NCBI RefSeq assembly: GCF_025151995.1
Contig: NZ_CP102290.1
Location: 2,914,001 to 2,978,000, forward strand
Reading direction: 5' to 3'
Source of the DNA: Ruminococcus gauvreauii
Lineage (GTDB): Bacteria; Bacillota; Clostridia; Lachnospirales; Lachnospiraceae
Length of the DNA: 64,000 nt
In this document: positions 9,063 to 16,052 of the stretch, one piece after another
Layout: every line of letters starts with the position of its first letter
Numbering within the stretch: the first letter of the stretch is position 1
Notes under the pieces: generated by a model
Databases searched by the model: none
Seen by the model: the letters and a program-made list of their open reading frames with translations, nothing else
Told to the model about the DNA's origin: nothing
Made by a program: the position numbers and the translations under genes

Positions 9063-9138
9063 TTCCTAAAAGGAATATTTTTCTTATATTATATCATAAA
9101 ATCTCGGTTTTACAAGTAAAATCCTAAAATATATAGGA
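9063..9138 (-). promoter_or_regulatory. Promoter and palindromic operators of the alcohol dehydrogenase-regulator operon
   Basis: Read on the minus strand, a TATAAT -10 (9093-9088) and a TTGTAA -35 (9115-9110) are 16 bases apart. Palindromes flank them: TTCCT-AAA-AGGAA at 9063-9075, downstream of the -10, and TCCTA-7-TAGGA at 9122-9138, upstream of the -35. The placement fits repressor binding, perhaps by the XRE-cupin protein. Confidence 0.6.
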
Positions 9139-9206
9139 AAATTTTCTAATATGAAAATTTGTAGATTTCACTCCTGCTATTCCGTCTTCGAACCCACGGT
9201 GAATGA

Positions 9207-11600
9207 TCATCTGCAACCGCAGCCGCCAAAGGAAGAAATCTCGGTACGCCCGATGATTTCATCCTGTACCTCTTTGCCGAGCTCGACAAAGAACGCGGTG
9301 TAACCTGCAACACGGATCAGAAGGTCGCGATGTTCTTCCGGATGCGCCTGAGCGTCAATCAGTGTTTCCCTGTCCACGACGTTGAACTGGGAATGATAGA
9401 TATCCAGCGTACACTGGGTCTTTAACATATTCATCATATTGCGCAGCCCGGATTCTCCCTGCAGGATCGCCGGTTCGATCTTCATGTTCAGCTGCGTCCC
9501 CTGTGTGAAGCGGGCGTGCGGAATATGGCTGACAGACTTCAGGAGTGCCGTAGGACCGTTCACATCCGTTCCTCCTGTGGCTCCGATTCCGTCCGTCAGA
9601 GGTGCGCCTGCGTAATGACCGGAAGGCAGTGCTCCGACCCATGCACCGATCGGAGTGTTTCCGGATACGGGGAGCATGCCGGTCGTCATCTTGCCGAATT
9701 TCGTATTATATGTCTCGAAAGTATCGGTCACGTAAGTAAAGAGTTCGCCTACGCAGAAGTCTGCACGCTCGTCGTCATTTCCGTACTTGGGGGCATCCAT
9801 GCACATCTGATGGATATCTTCATAACCCTCAAAATTGGCGTCGAGGGCCTTCAGAAGTTCATCCATGGTGAGTTTTTTCTCGTCATACACCAGATATTTG
9901 ACGGCTGCAATGGAATTGATAATGTCTGCCTGGCCCACCGTGATGACGCCGCCGCCGCAGTTGTATTTTGCGCCGCCGCCGGAATAATCAATGCCCTGGC
10001 GCATGCAGTCGTGATATCCCAGTGACAGGACGGGGACGGTGCGATAGTTCATGCTCAGGTAATCCAGGAGCTGATTGCCGGATACGACAACATCCACAAA
10101 GTAACGGATATGAGTCTTGACGGCGTCATAAAATTCCTCGAAAGTTTTAAAATTCCGGGGGTCTCCGGTCTGCACAGAACACTGTTTGCCGGTGATGCGC
10201 GATACACCGTTGTTCAGCGCCATTTCAACGATACCGCCCATATTCACATCCGCCATATCGGTGTATTGTTTCATGCGGCCGCACAGGTTGGTCTCCACGC
10301 AGCCGCAGGGATTCCAATCCCATGCCTCGGACAGCGGCACACCCTTGTTCAGCACCATCCGGATTCCGGCATCGTCATGATAGATGGCAGGCATGGACAG
10401 GCCCTCGCGGATCGCTTCACATCCTTTTCTCAGCAAAGAATCAGGGTTCTTGGCGATGTTGTAGCGAATGGACAGATTCGGCTCCTTGAAACGGACATCC
10501 TGGGTGGCCTGGATCGCCATGTAGGACAGGTCATTGGTGGCATCATTGCCATACTGATCGATTCCGCCGACGCATACCTGTACGGTGATACAGTAGCCAG
10601 CCGCAAACTGTGCAGTCACTTCGTCCTGGAACAGAGACAGCTCAGCGATCTTGATCCACATACAGTCCAGGAGCTCCTGGGCTTCATCGGGTGTGATCCG
10701 GCCTGCGTCCAGATCTGCCTTATAGTAAGGCCACATATACTGATCAATCCGTCCCAGATTGTAGGAAGAAGCATTCTGTTCCATATAGATGGCATACTCG
10801 TAGGACAGCATCGACTGAAGCGCCTCGTACAGAGTGCGGGCCGGATGTTCCGGTACGCGGCGATTTACTTCGGCGATCTTCAGGAGTTCAGCCTTACGCT
10901 TCTCATCCTTGCACTCTGCAGCCATCTGTTCTGCCAGGTCCGCGTGGCGGTTTGCCAGTGCGATGACCGCGTCAGCCGCAATGATTTCCGACTTGTAGAA
11001 GAATATCTTCTCCAGGTCCCCCGCACGGGAGTCATCCAGCCGTGACAGGGCTTCCTCCGCCTCTTTTCTGATACCGCCCACGCCCTTGGCGAGTATCATA
11101 GGCCAGTCGGGGGTCGTCTCACCGTAGCCGCGAACCGCCTTTCGGTCAATATAGATCATGCCGTTATCCCGCAGGGTACACATATCCTCAGGAGCGAGCT
11201 TGTGCCAGCGGTCCAGGAGACACTTGTTTTTCCAATACTCGGAAACCTCTTCTGTGAAGACTTTTTTTCCATCTTCGCTTAAGAAGAACGGATCGAATTT
11301 CCGGGTGCTGATGGTATCAAGCTCCCGGTCCAGGATGGAACAGGAGCTGTCTGCACAGAGGATACCGGCACGCGGCTTGAATGCGGCGCCGCCTACCAGC
11401 AGTTCATTGTCCTGAATGAATATGTTCTTTTTCAGGCACTGATGCCGGAACCCGATCGCCTTCTGAATGATCCAGGGTTCACCCTCACTCTCCTTAAAAC
11501 CCTCGGTGAGGTATTTTGCGTTGTAGACATCCATGTCTACCCGTGTGTCAAGATACTGTTTTCTTAAAGATTCAATTCTTGAAAGATAAGCTTTTTCCAT
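9207..11600 (-). CDS. Glycyl radical enzyme with cysteine-rich C-terminal tail
   Basis: A 797-residue GRE. The active-site motif WNPCGCVETN places the thiyl cysteine near 434 and its partner glutamate near 436. The radical loop RVAGYTAFF has glycine near 766. The protein ends in FGGCGCR, extra cysteines after the usual end of the family, also present in the 16053 copy. It differs from that copy at only 12 of the first 105 residues, so the two are recent duplicates in opposite orientation. ATG 11600 has GGAGG 7-8 bases upstream; earlier ATGs have none. No activase is adjacent, so it must use one from elsewhere, probably 18433 or 2215. It is downstream of its own promoter region and faces the alcohol dehydrogenase. 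The substrate is unassigned. Confidence 0.94.
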   Translation of the reverse strand: MEKAYLSRIESLRKQYLDTRVDMDVYNAKYLTEGFKESEGEPWIIQKAIGFRHQCLKKNIFIQDNELLVGGAAFKPRAGILCADSSCSILDRELDTISTRKFDPFFLSEDGKKVFTEEVSEYWKNKCLLDRWHKLAPEDMCTLRDNGMIYIDRKAVRGYGETTPDWPMILAKGVGGIRKEAEEALSRLDDSRAGDLEKIFFYKSEIIAADAVIALANRHADLAEQMAAECKDEKRKAELLKIAEVNRRVPEHPARTLYEALQSMLSYEYAIYMEQNASSYNLGRIDQYMWPYYKADLDAGRITPDEAQELLDCMWIKIAELSLFQDEVTAQFAAGYCITVQVCVGGIDQYGNDATNDLSYMAIQATQDVRFKEPNLSIRYNIAKNPDSLLRKGCEAIREGLSMPAIYHDDAGIRMVLNKGVPLSEAWDWNPCGCVETNLCGRMKQYTDMADVNMGGIVEMALNNGVSRITGKQCSVQTGDPRNFKTFEEFYDAVKTHIRYFVDVVVSGNQLLDYLSMNYRTVPVLSLGYHDCMRQGIDYSGGGAKYNCGGGVITVGQADIINSIAAVKYLVYDEKKLTMDELLKALDANFEGYEDIHQMCMDAPKYGNDDERADFCVGELFTYVTDTFETYNTKFGKMTTGMLPVSGNTPIGAWVGALPSGHYAGAPLTDGIGATGGTDVNGPTALLKSVSHIPHARFTQGTQLNMKIEPAILQGESGLRNMMNMLKTQCTLDIYHSQFNVVDRETLIDAQAHPEEHRDLLIRVAGYTAFFVELGKEVQDEIIGRTEISSFGGCGCR

Positions 11601-11948
11601 GGGGCACCTCCTGCTAAAAGTGTTCAAACTGTAAAACGGTATAAGTTTCACAATATGCAAAAATAAGTTGCCTAAAATATAATTTTATTATACAATAATG
11701 TTGGCGCAAATGCAATGAATTTGGGTTTTTCAGACTTGAAATTTTGGAAAAGGATTGAAGGAAAAATATGAAAAATTCAGTAAATATAAGGAATTACGCG
11801 CGTTTACGAGGGCATGACGGGTGGACTGACGAGACAGTTACAGTGTCCTGACAGACATAGTTGACTCATAGGAAAATAAATTAATTATAAGAAAAATTTC
11901 CTGTTGGGTCGGTAGATTATTCGGTAGAAAAACAGGAGTATAAAAGAT
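11601..11948. promoter_or_regulatory. Divergent control region between a GRE and the MATE gene
   Basis: About 350 AT-rich bases without a supported gene. On the minus strand a TATAAT (11692-11687) with a poor -35 (TTGCAT, 17 bases away) could serve the GRE. On the plus strand TTGACT (11861-11866) and TATAAG (11886-11891), 19 bases apart, could serve the MATE gene. An AGGAAAAT...AAATTTCCT inverted pair at 11871-11902 overlaps the plus-strand -10 and resembles the palindromes near 9063. Confidence 0.45.
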
Positions 11949-13307
11949 ATGGCGGAAAGAAAGAGCAGTCTGACCGAAGGGGCGGTTGCAAAAGGTTTGT
12001 TTTTATTTGCCCTGCCTTTGCTGGGAAGCAGTTTGATCCAACAGTTATATAATACTGTGGATCTTATTTTTGTAGGCAATTTTCTGGGGAAGTCCGCGGC
12101 GGCGGCCATCGGATCTACCACGTTGATCGTCAACTGCATTATCGGGTTTTTCAATGGAATGGGAATGGGTGTCGGCGTCCTGACAGCCCAGTTCTATGGC
12201 GCCGGGAAGAAAGACAGGATCAAAGAAACGGTGCATACGGCGGCCGGGCTGACCCTGCTTCTCTCTTTAATTATTACCGCAGTGGGATGGATACTCTGCC
12301 CTTACTTGCTCTCTCTGCTTAAGATCCCAGTGGATATCCGGGTGCCTGCGGCTACGTATCTGAGAATCTACCTGCTGAGCATTCTGTCCATAGTTGCCTA
12401 CAATATGAGCGCAGGTGTCTTAAGGGCTCTGGGCAATTCAAGGACGCCTATGCTCTGTCAGCTGCTGGGAGGAATTGTAAACGTAGCGGCAGATGCTCTT
12501 TTTATCTGTGTATTTGACATGGGGATTGCAGGGGCGGGCCTGGCAACGATATTTTCGCAGAGCATGGCTGCGGTGCTGACCATTCGCTGTGTCTGCAGAC
12601 TGCCGAAGGACTACAGGCTGGAACTGCGCAGGGTGACTATCAAACCGGGTATGTCAAAAGCAATCTTTAAGATCGGTATTCCGGAAGCGATCCGGTCTAT
12701 GATGATCACATTTGCGAATCTGATGGTACAGACCCAGATCAATATTCTGGGGGTGAATTCCATGGCAGCCTATGCATCCTACACCAAAGCGGAAGGATTT
12801 CTGTATCTGCCCCAGTGGGCGATCGGCCAGGCCAACACTACGTTCGTGGGACAGAACCTCGGGGCAGGGAACATGGAACGGACGAAAAAAGGGACACGGA
12901 CGGCCATTTTCATGGTGATCGGGATTACGATCGCGATCAGTACCGCCATTTTGGTCTTTCCGGAGCAGGTATTTCGTCTGTTCTCCAACGATCCGGAGAT
13001 CATCAGGCTTAGCGCAAAAATCGGCTGCACGACGTTCGGACTGTACTTCCTGTATGGAATCGTGGAAGTGACTGCAGGTGCCATCCGCGGATCCGGACAC
13101 AGTACGCCTCCCATGGTCATTCTGATGATCAACATGTGCGGTGTGAGGCTGATTGTTCTCCATCTTTTGCTGAAATACTTTGATACCATTGACAAGATCA
13201 TACTCGTGTTCCCGATTACATGGATTTGTTCCAGTCTGTCCATGCTGCTCTACTATCGTTTCGGCAGATGGAAGACGTCTGCCCTGCTGGACAGTAAAAA
13301 ATTGTAG
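11949..13307 (+). CDS. MATE-family efflux transporter
   Basis: A 452-residue protein with about twelve transmembrane segments and two MATE halves, for example PLLGSSLIQQLYNTVDLIFV near the N-terminus. MATE proteins export cationic or aromatic compounds in exchange for Na+ or H+ at the cytoplasmic membrane. ATG 11949 has AGGAG ten bases upstream. It appears to be transcribed alone. Its place between the GRE and the acyl-CoA genes suggests export of a toxic product or unrelated drug efflux; the sequence does not decide. Confidence 0.93.
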   Translation: MAERKSSLTEGAVAKGLFLFALPLLGSSLIQQLYNTVDLIFVGNFLGKSAAAAIGSTTLIVNCIIGFFNGMGMGVGVLTAQFYGAGKKDRIKETVHTAAGLTLLLSLIITAVGWILCPYLLSLLKIPVDIRVPAATYLRIYLLSILSIVAYNMSAGVLRALGNSRTPMLCQLLGGIVNVAADALFICVFDMGIAGAGLATIFSQSMAAVLTIRCVCRLPKDYRLELRRVTIKPGMSKAIFKIGIPEAIRSMMITFANLMVQTQINILGVNSMAAYASYTKAEGFLYLPQWAIGQANTTFVGQNLGAGNMERTKKGTRTAIFMVIGITIAISTAILVFPEQVFRLFSNDPEIIRLSAKIGCTTFGLYFLYGIVEVTAGAIRGSGHSTPPMVILMINMCGVRLIVLHLLLKYFDTIDKIILVFPITWICSSLSMLLYYRFGRWKTSALLDSKKL

Positions 13308-13332
13308 GAGCAAAACAGCACTCAAATAGCCC

Positions 13333-13412
13333 GGACAGCGGTGTCATTTTTCTGACTTTCTGCCATATGGCATGAACCGGCGGATAATATAATGGAGATA
13401 AATCTTATTTGT
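13333..13412 (+). promoter_or_regulatory. Shared promoter element A, upstream of hydroxyacyl-CoA dehydrogenase
   Basis: A 62-bp block from 13333 to 13394 matches 20009-20070 with 9 mismatches and no gap. It ends in a GATAATATAATG -10 region and has no consensus -35. The most conserved part contains a tandem TTTCTGAC/TTTCTGCC half-site. This fits an activator-dependent promoter, perhaps driven by the AraC protein at 19266. Confidence 0.75.
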
Positions 13413-13444
13413 AACTACTAATTTGATAAGTGAGAGGTGCAGGA

Positions 13445-14281
13445 ATGATTGTAGGAGTAATTGGAACTGGAACAATGGGGCGGGGAATTGTACTTGCGTT
13501 CGCTCAGGCTGAAGGTTACGAAGTGTGCTTATGCAGCAGAAAAGAAGAGAGTGCAAGGAGCGGAAAAGAAAAAATTGCACAGGCATTGGAAAAACGCGTG
13601 GGTAAAGGAAAAATTACAAAAGAGAAGGCAGAAGAGATTCTGGGAAAAATCAAAACCGGAACAAATGAAATATGCGAGCGGGCAGATCTTGTGATTGAGA
13701 GTGTTCGGGAGGATATGGAGACTAAAAAAAATCTGTTCAGGGAATTGGAAAAGATCTGTCCCGAAGACTGCATATTCGCAACAAACACCTCCGCTTTGTC
13801 AATTACAGAGATGGGACAGGGGCTGGGCCGCCCGGTTATCGGCATGCATTTTTTTAATCCCGCTGAGGTGATGAAACTGGTCGAAGTGGTGGAGGCGATG
13901 AATACGCCGAAATCTTTAACTGTACGGGTGAAAGAGATTGCCGAGAGCATCAAAAAAGTACCGGTTCAGGTGGAAGAATCTGCGGGTTTTGTGGTAAACC
14001 GGATTTTGATTCCCATGATAAACGAAGGGATTTTGCTCTATGCGGAAGGAGTGTCTTCTGTAAAAGAGATTGATACGGCTATGAAAGCGGGGGCAAATCT
14101 TCCGATGGGACCATTGGAGCTGGGTGACCTGATAGGGCTGGATGTTGTACTGGCGATTATGGAAGTACTTTTAAATGAAACGGGCGACCCCAAATATCGG
14201 CCGCATCCGCTGCTGAAAAAAATGGTGCGCGCAGGTCAGCTGGGAAGGAAAAGCGGCAGCGGTTTTTACAGTTACGTATAA
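13445..14281 (+). CDS. hbd: 3-hydroxyacyl-CoA (3-hydroxybutyryl-CoA) dehydrogenase
   Basis: A 278-residue protein of the usual family length. GVIGTGTMGRGI is the NAD(H)-binding motif. IGMHFFNPAEVMKLVEVV contains the conserved catalytic His, and the C-terminal domain is intact (ESAGFVVNRIL, GANLPMGPLELGDLIGLD). It should interconvert 3-hydroxybutyryl-CoA and acetoacetyl-CoA. ATG 13445 follows GAGAGGTGCAGG. Its promoter is nearly the same as that of the 4-hydroxybutyryl-CoA dehydratase operon at 20110, although the genes are 6 kb apart, so they probably act in one pathway. A related branched or aromatic hydroxyacyl-CoA substrate is possible. Confidence 0.93.
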   Translation: MIVGVIGTGTMGRGIVLAFAQAEGYEVCLCSRKEESARSGKEKIAQALEKRVGKGKITKEKAEEILGKIKTGTNEICERADLVIESVREDMETKKNLFRELEKICPEDCIFATNTSALSITEMGQGLGRPVIGMHFFNPAEVMKLVEVVEAMNTPKSLTVRVKEIAESIKKVPVQVEESAGFVVNRILIPMINEGILLYAEGVSSVKEIDTAMKAGANLPMGPLELGDLIGLDVVLAIMEVLLNETGDPKYRPHPLLKKMVRAGQLGRKSGSGFYSYV

Positions 14282-14379
14282 ATGGCCGTATGGCGCTTTG
14301 ACATACAATATTTGCTTTTTGCTGCTTTGACCAACTTACCATATTTCTATTGTTAGTGAGTCTATTTTACTTCCTCTAT

Positions 14380-14434
14380 GGCAAGGACCTGCATCATTCG
14401 TACAATTCAGCAGTAAAAATTGCAGGTTCTTGCC
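14380..14434 (+). other. Stem-loop downstream of hbd
   Basis: GGCAAGGACCTGCA (14380-14393) pairs with TGCAGGTTCTTGCC (14421-14434), with one wobble and a 27-base loop. It lies just before a strong terminator. It may be a 3' stabilising structure or part of an attenuator; no known RNA family was recognised. Confidence 0.5.
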
Positions 14435-14472
14435 TGCTCTGACAGGAAAAGAGAATCTTTTATAAATAATTT

Positions 14473-14528
14473 AAAAGCCGGAACAATCGGGCATGGAAAT
14501 ACTGCACGGTTGTTCTGGCTTTTTTTTG
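14473..14528 (+). terminator. Intrinsic terminator upstream of the opine dehydrogenase gene
   Basis: AAAAGCCGGAACAA (14473-14486) pairs with TTGTTCTGGCTTTT (14510-14523) with one G-T wobble, followed by a run of T. It ends the hbd transcript before the next promoter at 14552. Confidence 0.85.
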
Positions 14529-14551
14529 GTTATTTTTGCACAAAAAAACAC

Positions 14552-14580
14552 TTTACAAATAAAAAAACTGGGAATATAAT
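14552..14580 (+). promoter_or_regulatory. Promoter of the opine dehydrogenase-like gene
   Basis: TTTACA (14552-14557) and TATAAT (14575-14580) with a 17-base spacer, about 135 bases before the ATG at 14720. Confidence 0.8.
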
Positions 14581-14600
14581 ACAATTAATGGATGACTTGG

Positions 14601-14650
14601 AGTCAATGAAAATAAGTCAATGTACAAAAGTCGTTGAAACAAAGTCAAAG
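14601..14650 (+). repeat. Four direct repeats with a 14-bp period in the leader
   Basis: AGTCAATG at 14601 and 14615, AGTCGTTG at 14629 and AGTCAAAG at 14643 are spaced exactly 14 bases apart. They start about 20 bases after the -10 box, so they could be a protein-binding array over the early transcribed region or a leader RNA feature. Confidence 0.65.
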
Positions 14651-14719
14651 AATTCCAAACAGAGCTCTGAATCAGGTCCTCCAGAACTTGTTGATATGTG
14701 TCATAGGAGGTATAAAACA

Positions 14720-15943
14720 ATGGATATGAGTTATCTAAAAGACATGCCAATTGCCATTCTCGGAGGCGGAGGTGTTGGCAAAACCATGGCGGGCGACTGC
14801 GCACTGGCAGGAAAGAAAGTCCGCATCTGGGATCAGCCGGCTTTTGCGAAGATTAACTTTCGCAATATTGAAAAGACCGGCATAAAACTGGGCGGCCATC
14901 AGTTCAGCTACTACGGTTTTGAGAGGTACGGTGTCGGACATGTGGAACTGGCTACCGACGATATGGCGGCAGCTGTAAAAGGAGCAGGTATTATCGTTGT
15001 TGCCACAGTGGCAATGGCTCATGAAAATATTTTCCGTGAGTTGATCCCGCTGCTTGAAGATGGTCAGGTAATCCATATCTTTCCGGATAACTGCGGTACC
15101 TTCATCTTCCGCAAACTGATGCGTGAAATGAATTGTACGAAAAATATTATTGTGGGTGCCTGGTATACCGCCCCTTATGGTGTGCGTATCATAAAACGCG
15201 GCGGGGTTCTGACCAATGAATGCAAGGTCGAGGACCGCATCACCACCATCCGCGGTGCAGCTCTGCCCCACTCGGATACCGATGCGTTTATCGAATCCGC
15301 ACAGTACATACCGGCGATGGATGCGATCCGCACCGGGGATGGATTCGTGAAAGGAACCACCGTGATAGACATTAATCTCTCCAATGTTAATCCGGTGATC
15401 CACGTTCCGGGAACGATTCTGGGTGCTGCGGTCATGCAGAATTTTGATACGGTGTTGGGGCAGGATATGAAGAACTATTCTCTGTATGGATTTGCACTGT
15501 GTCCAGCAATCGCAGAAGTACAGGCAGTCTTCTGGGAGGAAGAAAAGGCGCTGGCGAAGGCTATGAATGTGGATATCTGCACTGTGAACTACGAGGACTT
15601 CTTTTCACGTACCACCATGTATGGCAAAGAGTACATGGGACCGGACTTTGCAGTCCCGTTTGAGGAGAAATACGAGAACTTCTACGGTGACGGACCGTTT
15701 GATCTGGAGAATCGTTACATCACAGAAGACGTTCCGGTAGGATGCTATCTGATTCAGCAGCTGGGCAGGAAGTATCATGTTCCGACACCGACGGTTGACA
15801 GCATGATTTACCTGGCAAATGTGATGATAAAGAGAGACCTGATTGCGGGAAGCAAATATACTCTGGAGTATCTGGACATCGATCATATGGATGATGAACA
15901 GCTTCATCTCTATCTGAATGAAGGGGTTTATACGGAAAAGTAA
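14720..15943 (+). CDS. Opine/octopine dehydrogenase-family oxidoreductase
   Basis: A 407-residue protein. The N-terminus IAILGGGGVGKTMAGDCALAG is a Rossmann NAD(P)-binding motif. The C-terminal half matches the octopine dehydrogenase helical domain (VNPVIHVPGTILGAAV). Family members reduce imines formed from an amino acid and a keto acid, or oxidise the N-carboxyalkyl product. ATG 14720 is chosen for the AGGAGG ten bases upstream; the frame stays open for about 100 more codons, but these cover the promoter and repeats. It has its own promoter and a terminator after it, so it is probably monocistronic. The substrate is unknown. Confidence 0.87.
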   Translation: MDMSYLKDMPIAILGGGGVGKTMAGDCALAGKKVRIWDQPAFAKINFRNIEKTGIKLGGHQFSYYGFERYGVGHVELATDDMAAAVKGAGIIVVATVAMAHENIFRELIPLLEDGQVIHIFPDNCGTFIFRKLMREMNCTKNIIVGAWYTAPYGVRIIKRGGVLTNECKVEDRITTIRGAALPHSDTDAFIESAQYIPAMDAIRTGDGFVKGTTVIDINLSNVNPVIHVPGTILGAAVMQNFDTVLGQDMKNYSLYGFALCPAIAEVQAVFWEEEKALAKAMNVDICTVNYEDFFSRTTMYGKEYMGPDFAVPFEEKYENFYGDGPFDLENRYITEDVPVGCYLIQQLGRKYHVPTPTVDSMIYLANVMIKRDLIAGSKYTLEYLDIDHMDDEQLHLYLNEGVYTEK

Positions 15944-15963
15944 GTTGAGCGCGTGACAAGAAA

Positions 15964-15998
15964 GGGTATGTTTCTGACAAACGAAACATGCCCTTCTT
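15964..15998 (+). terminator. Terminator after the opine dehydrogenase gene
   Basis: GGGTATGTTTC (15964-15974) pairs with GAAACATGCCC (15983-15993) around an 8-base loop, followed by TTCTTTG. It separates this gene from the GRE at 16053. Confidence 0.72.
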
Positions 15999-16052
15999 TG
16001 TAAATTTGTAACGATTCAGGATCGTAACGTGAAATGTAAGGAGAAAAAAGAT

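Noticed and set aside
10110..11045. Open frame of 311 codons opposite the minus-strand GRE
   Set aside because: It mirrors conserved GRE codons; no ribosome site or domain supports it.
13333..13394. Sigma-54 promoter
   Set aside because: No GG-N10-GC -24/-12 pattern; a TATAAT -10 is present instead.
14420..14719. In-frame extension of the opine dehydrogenase by 100 codons
   Set aside because: It covers a terminator, a promoter and direct repeats, and the AGGAGG site belongs to ATG 14720.
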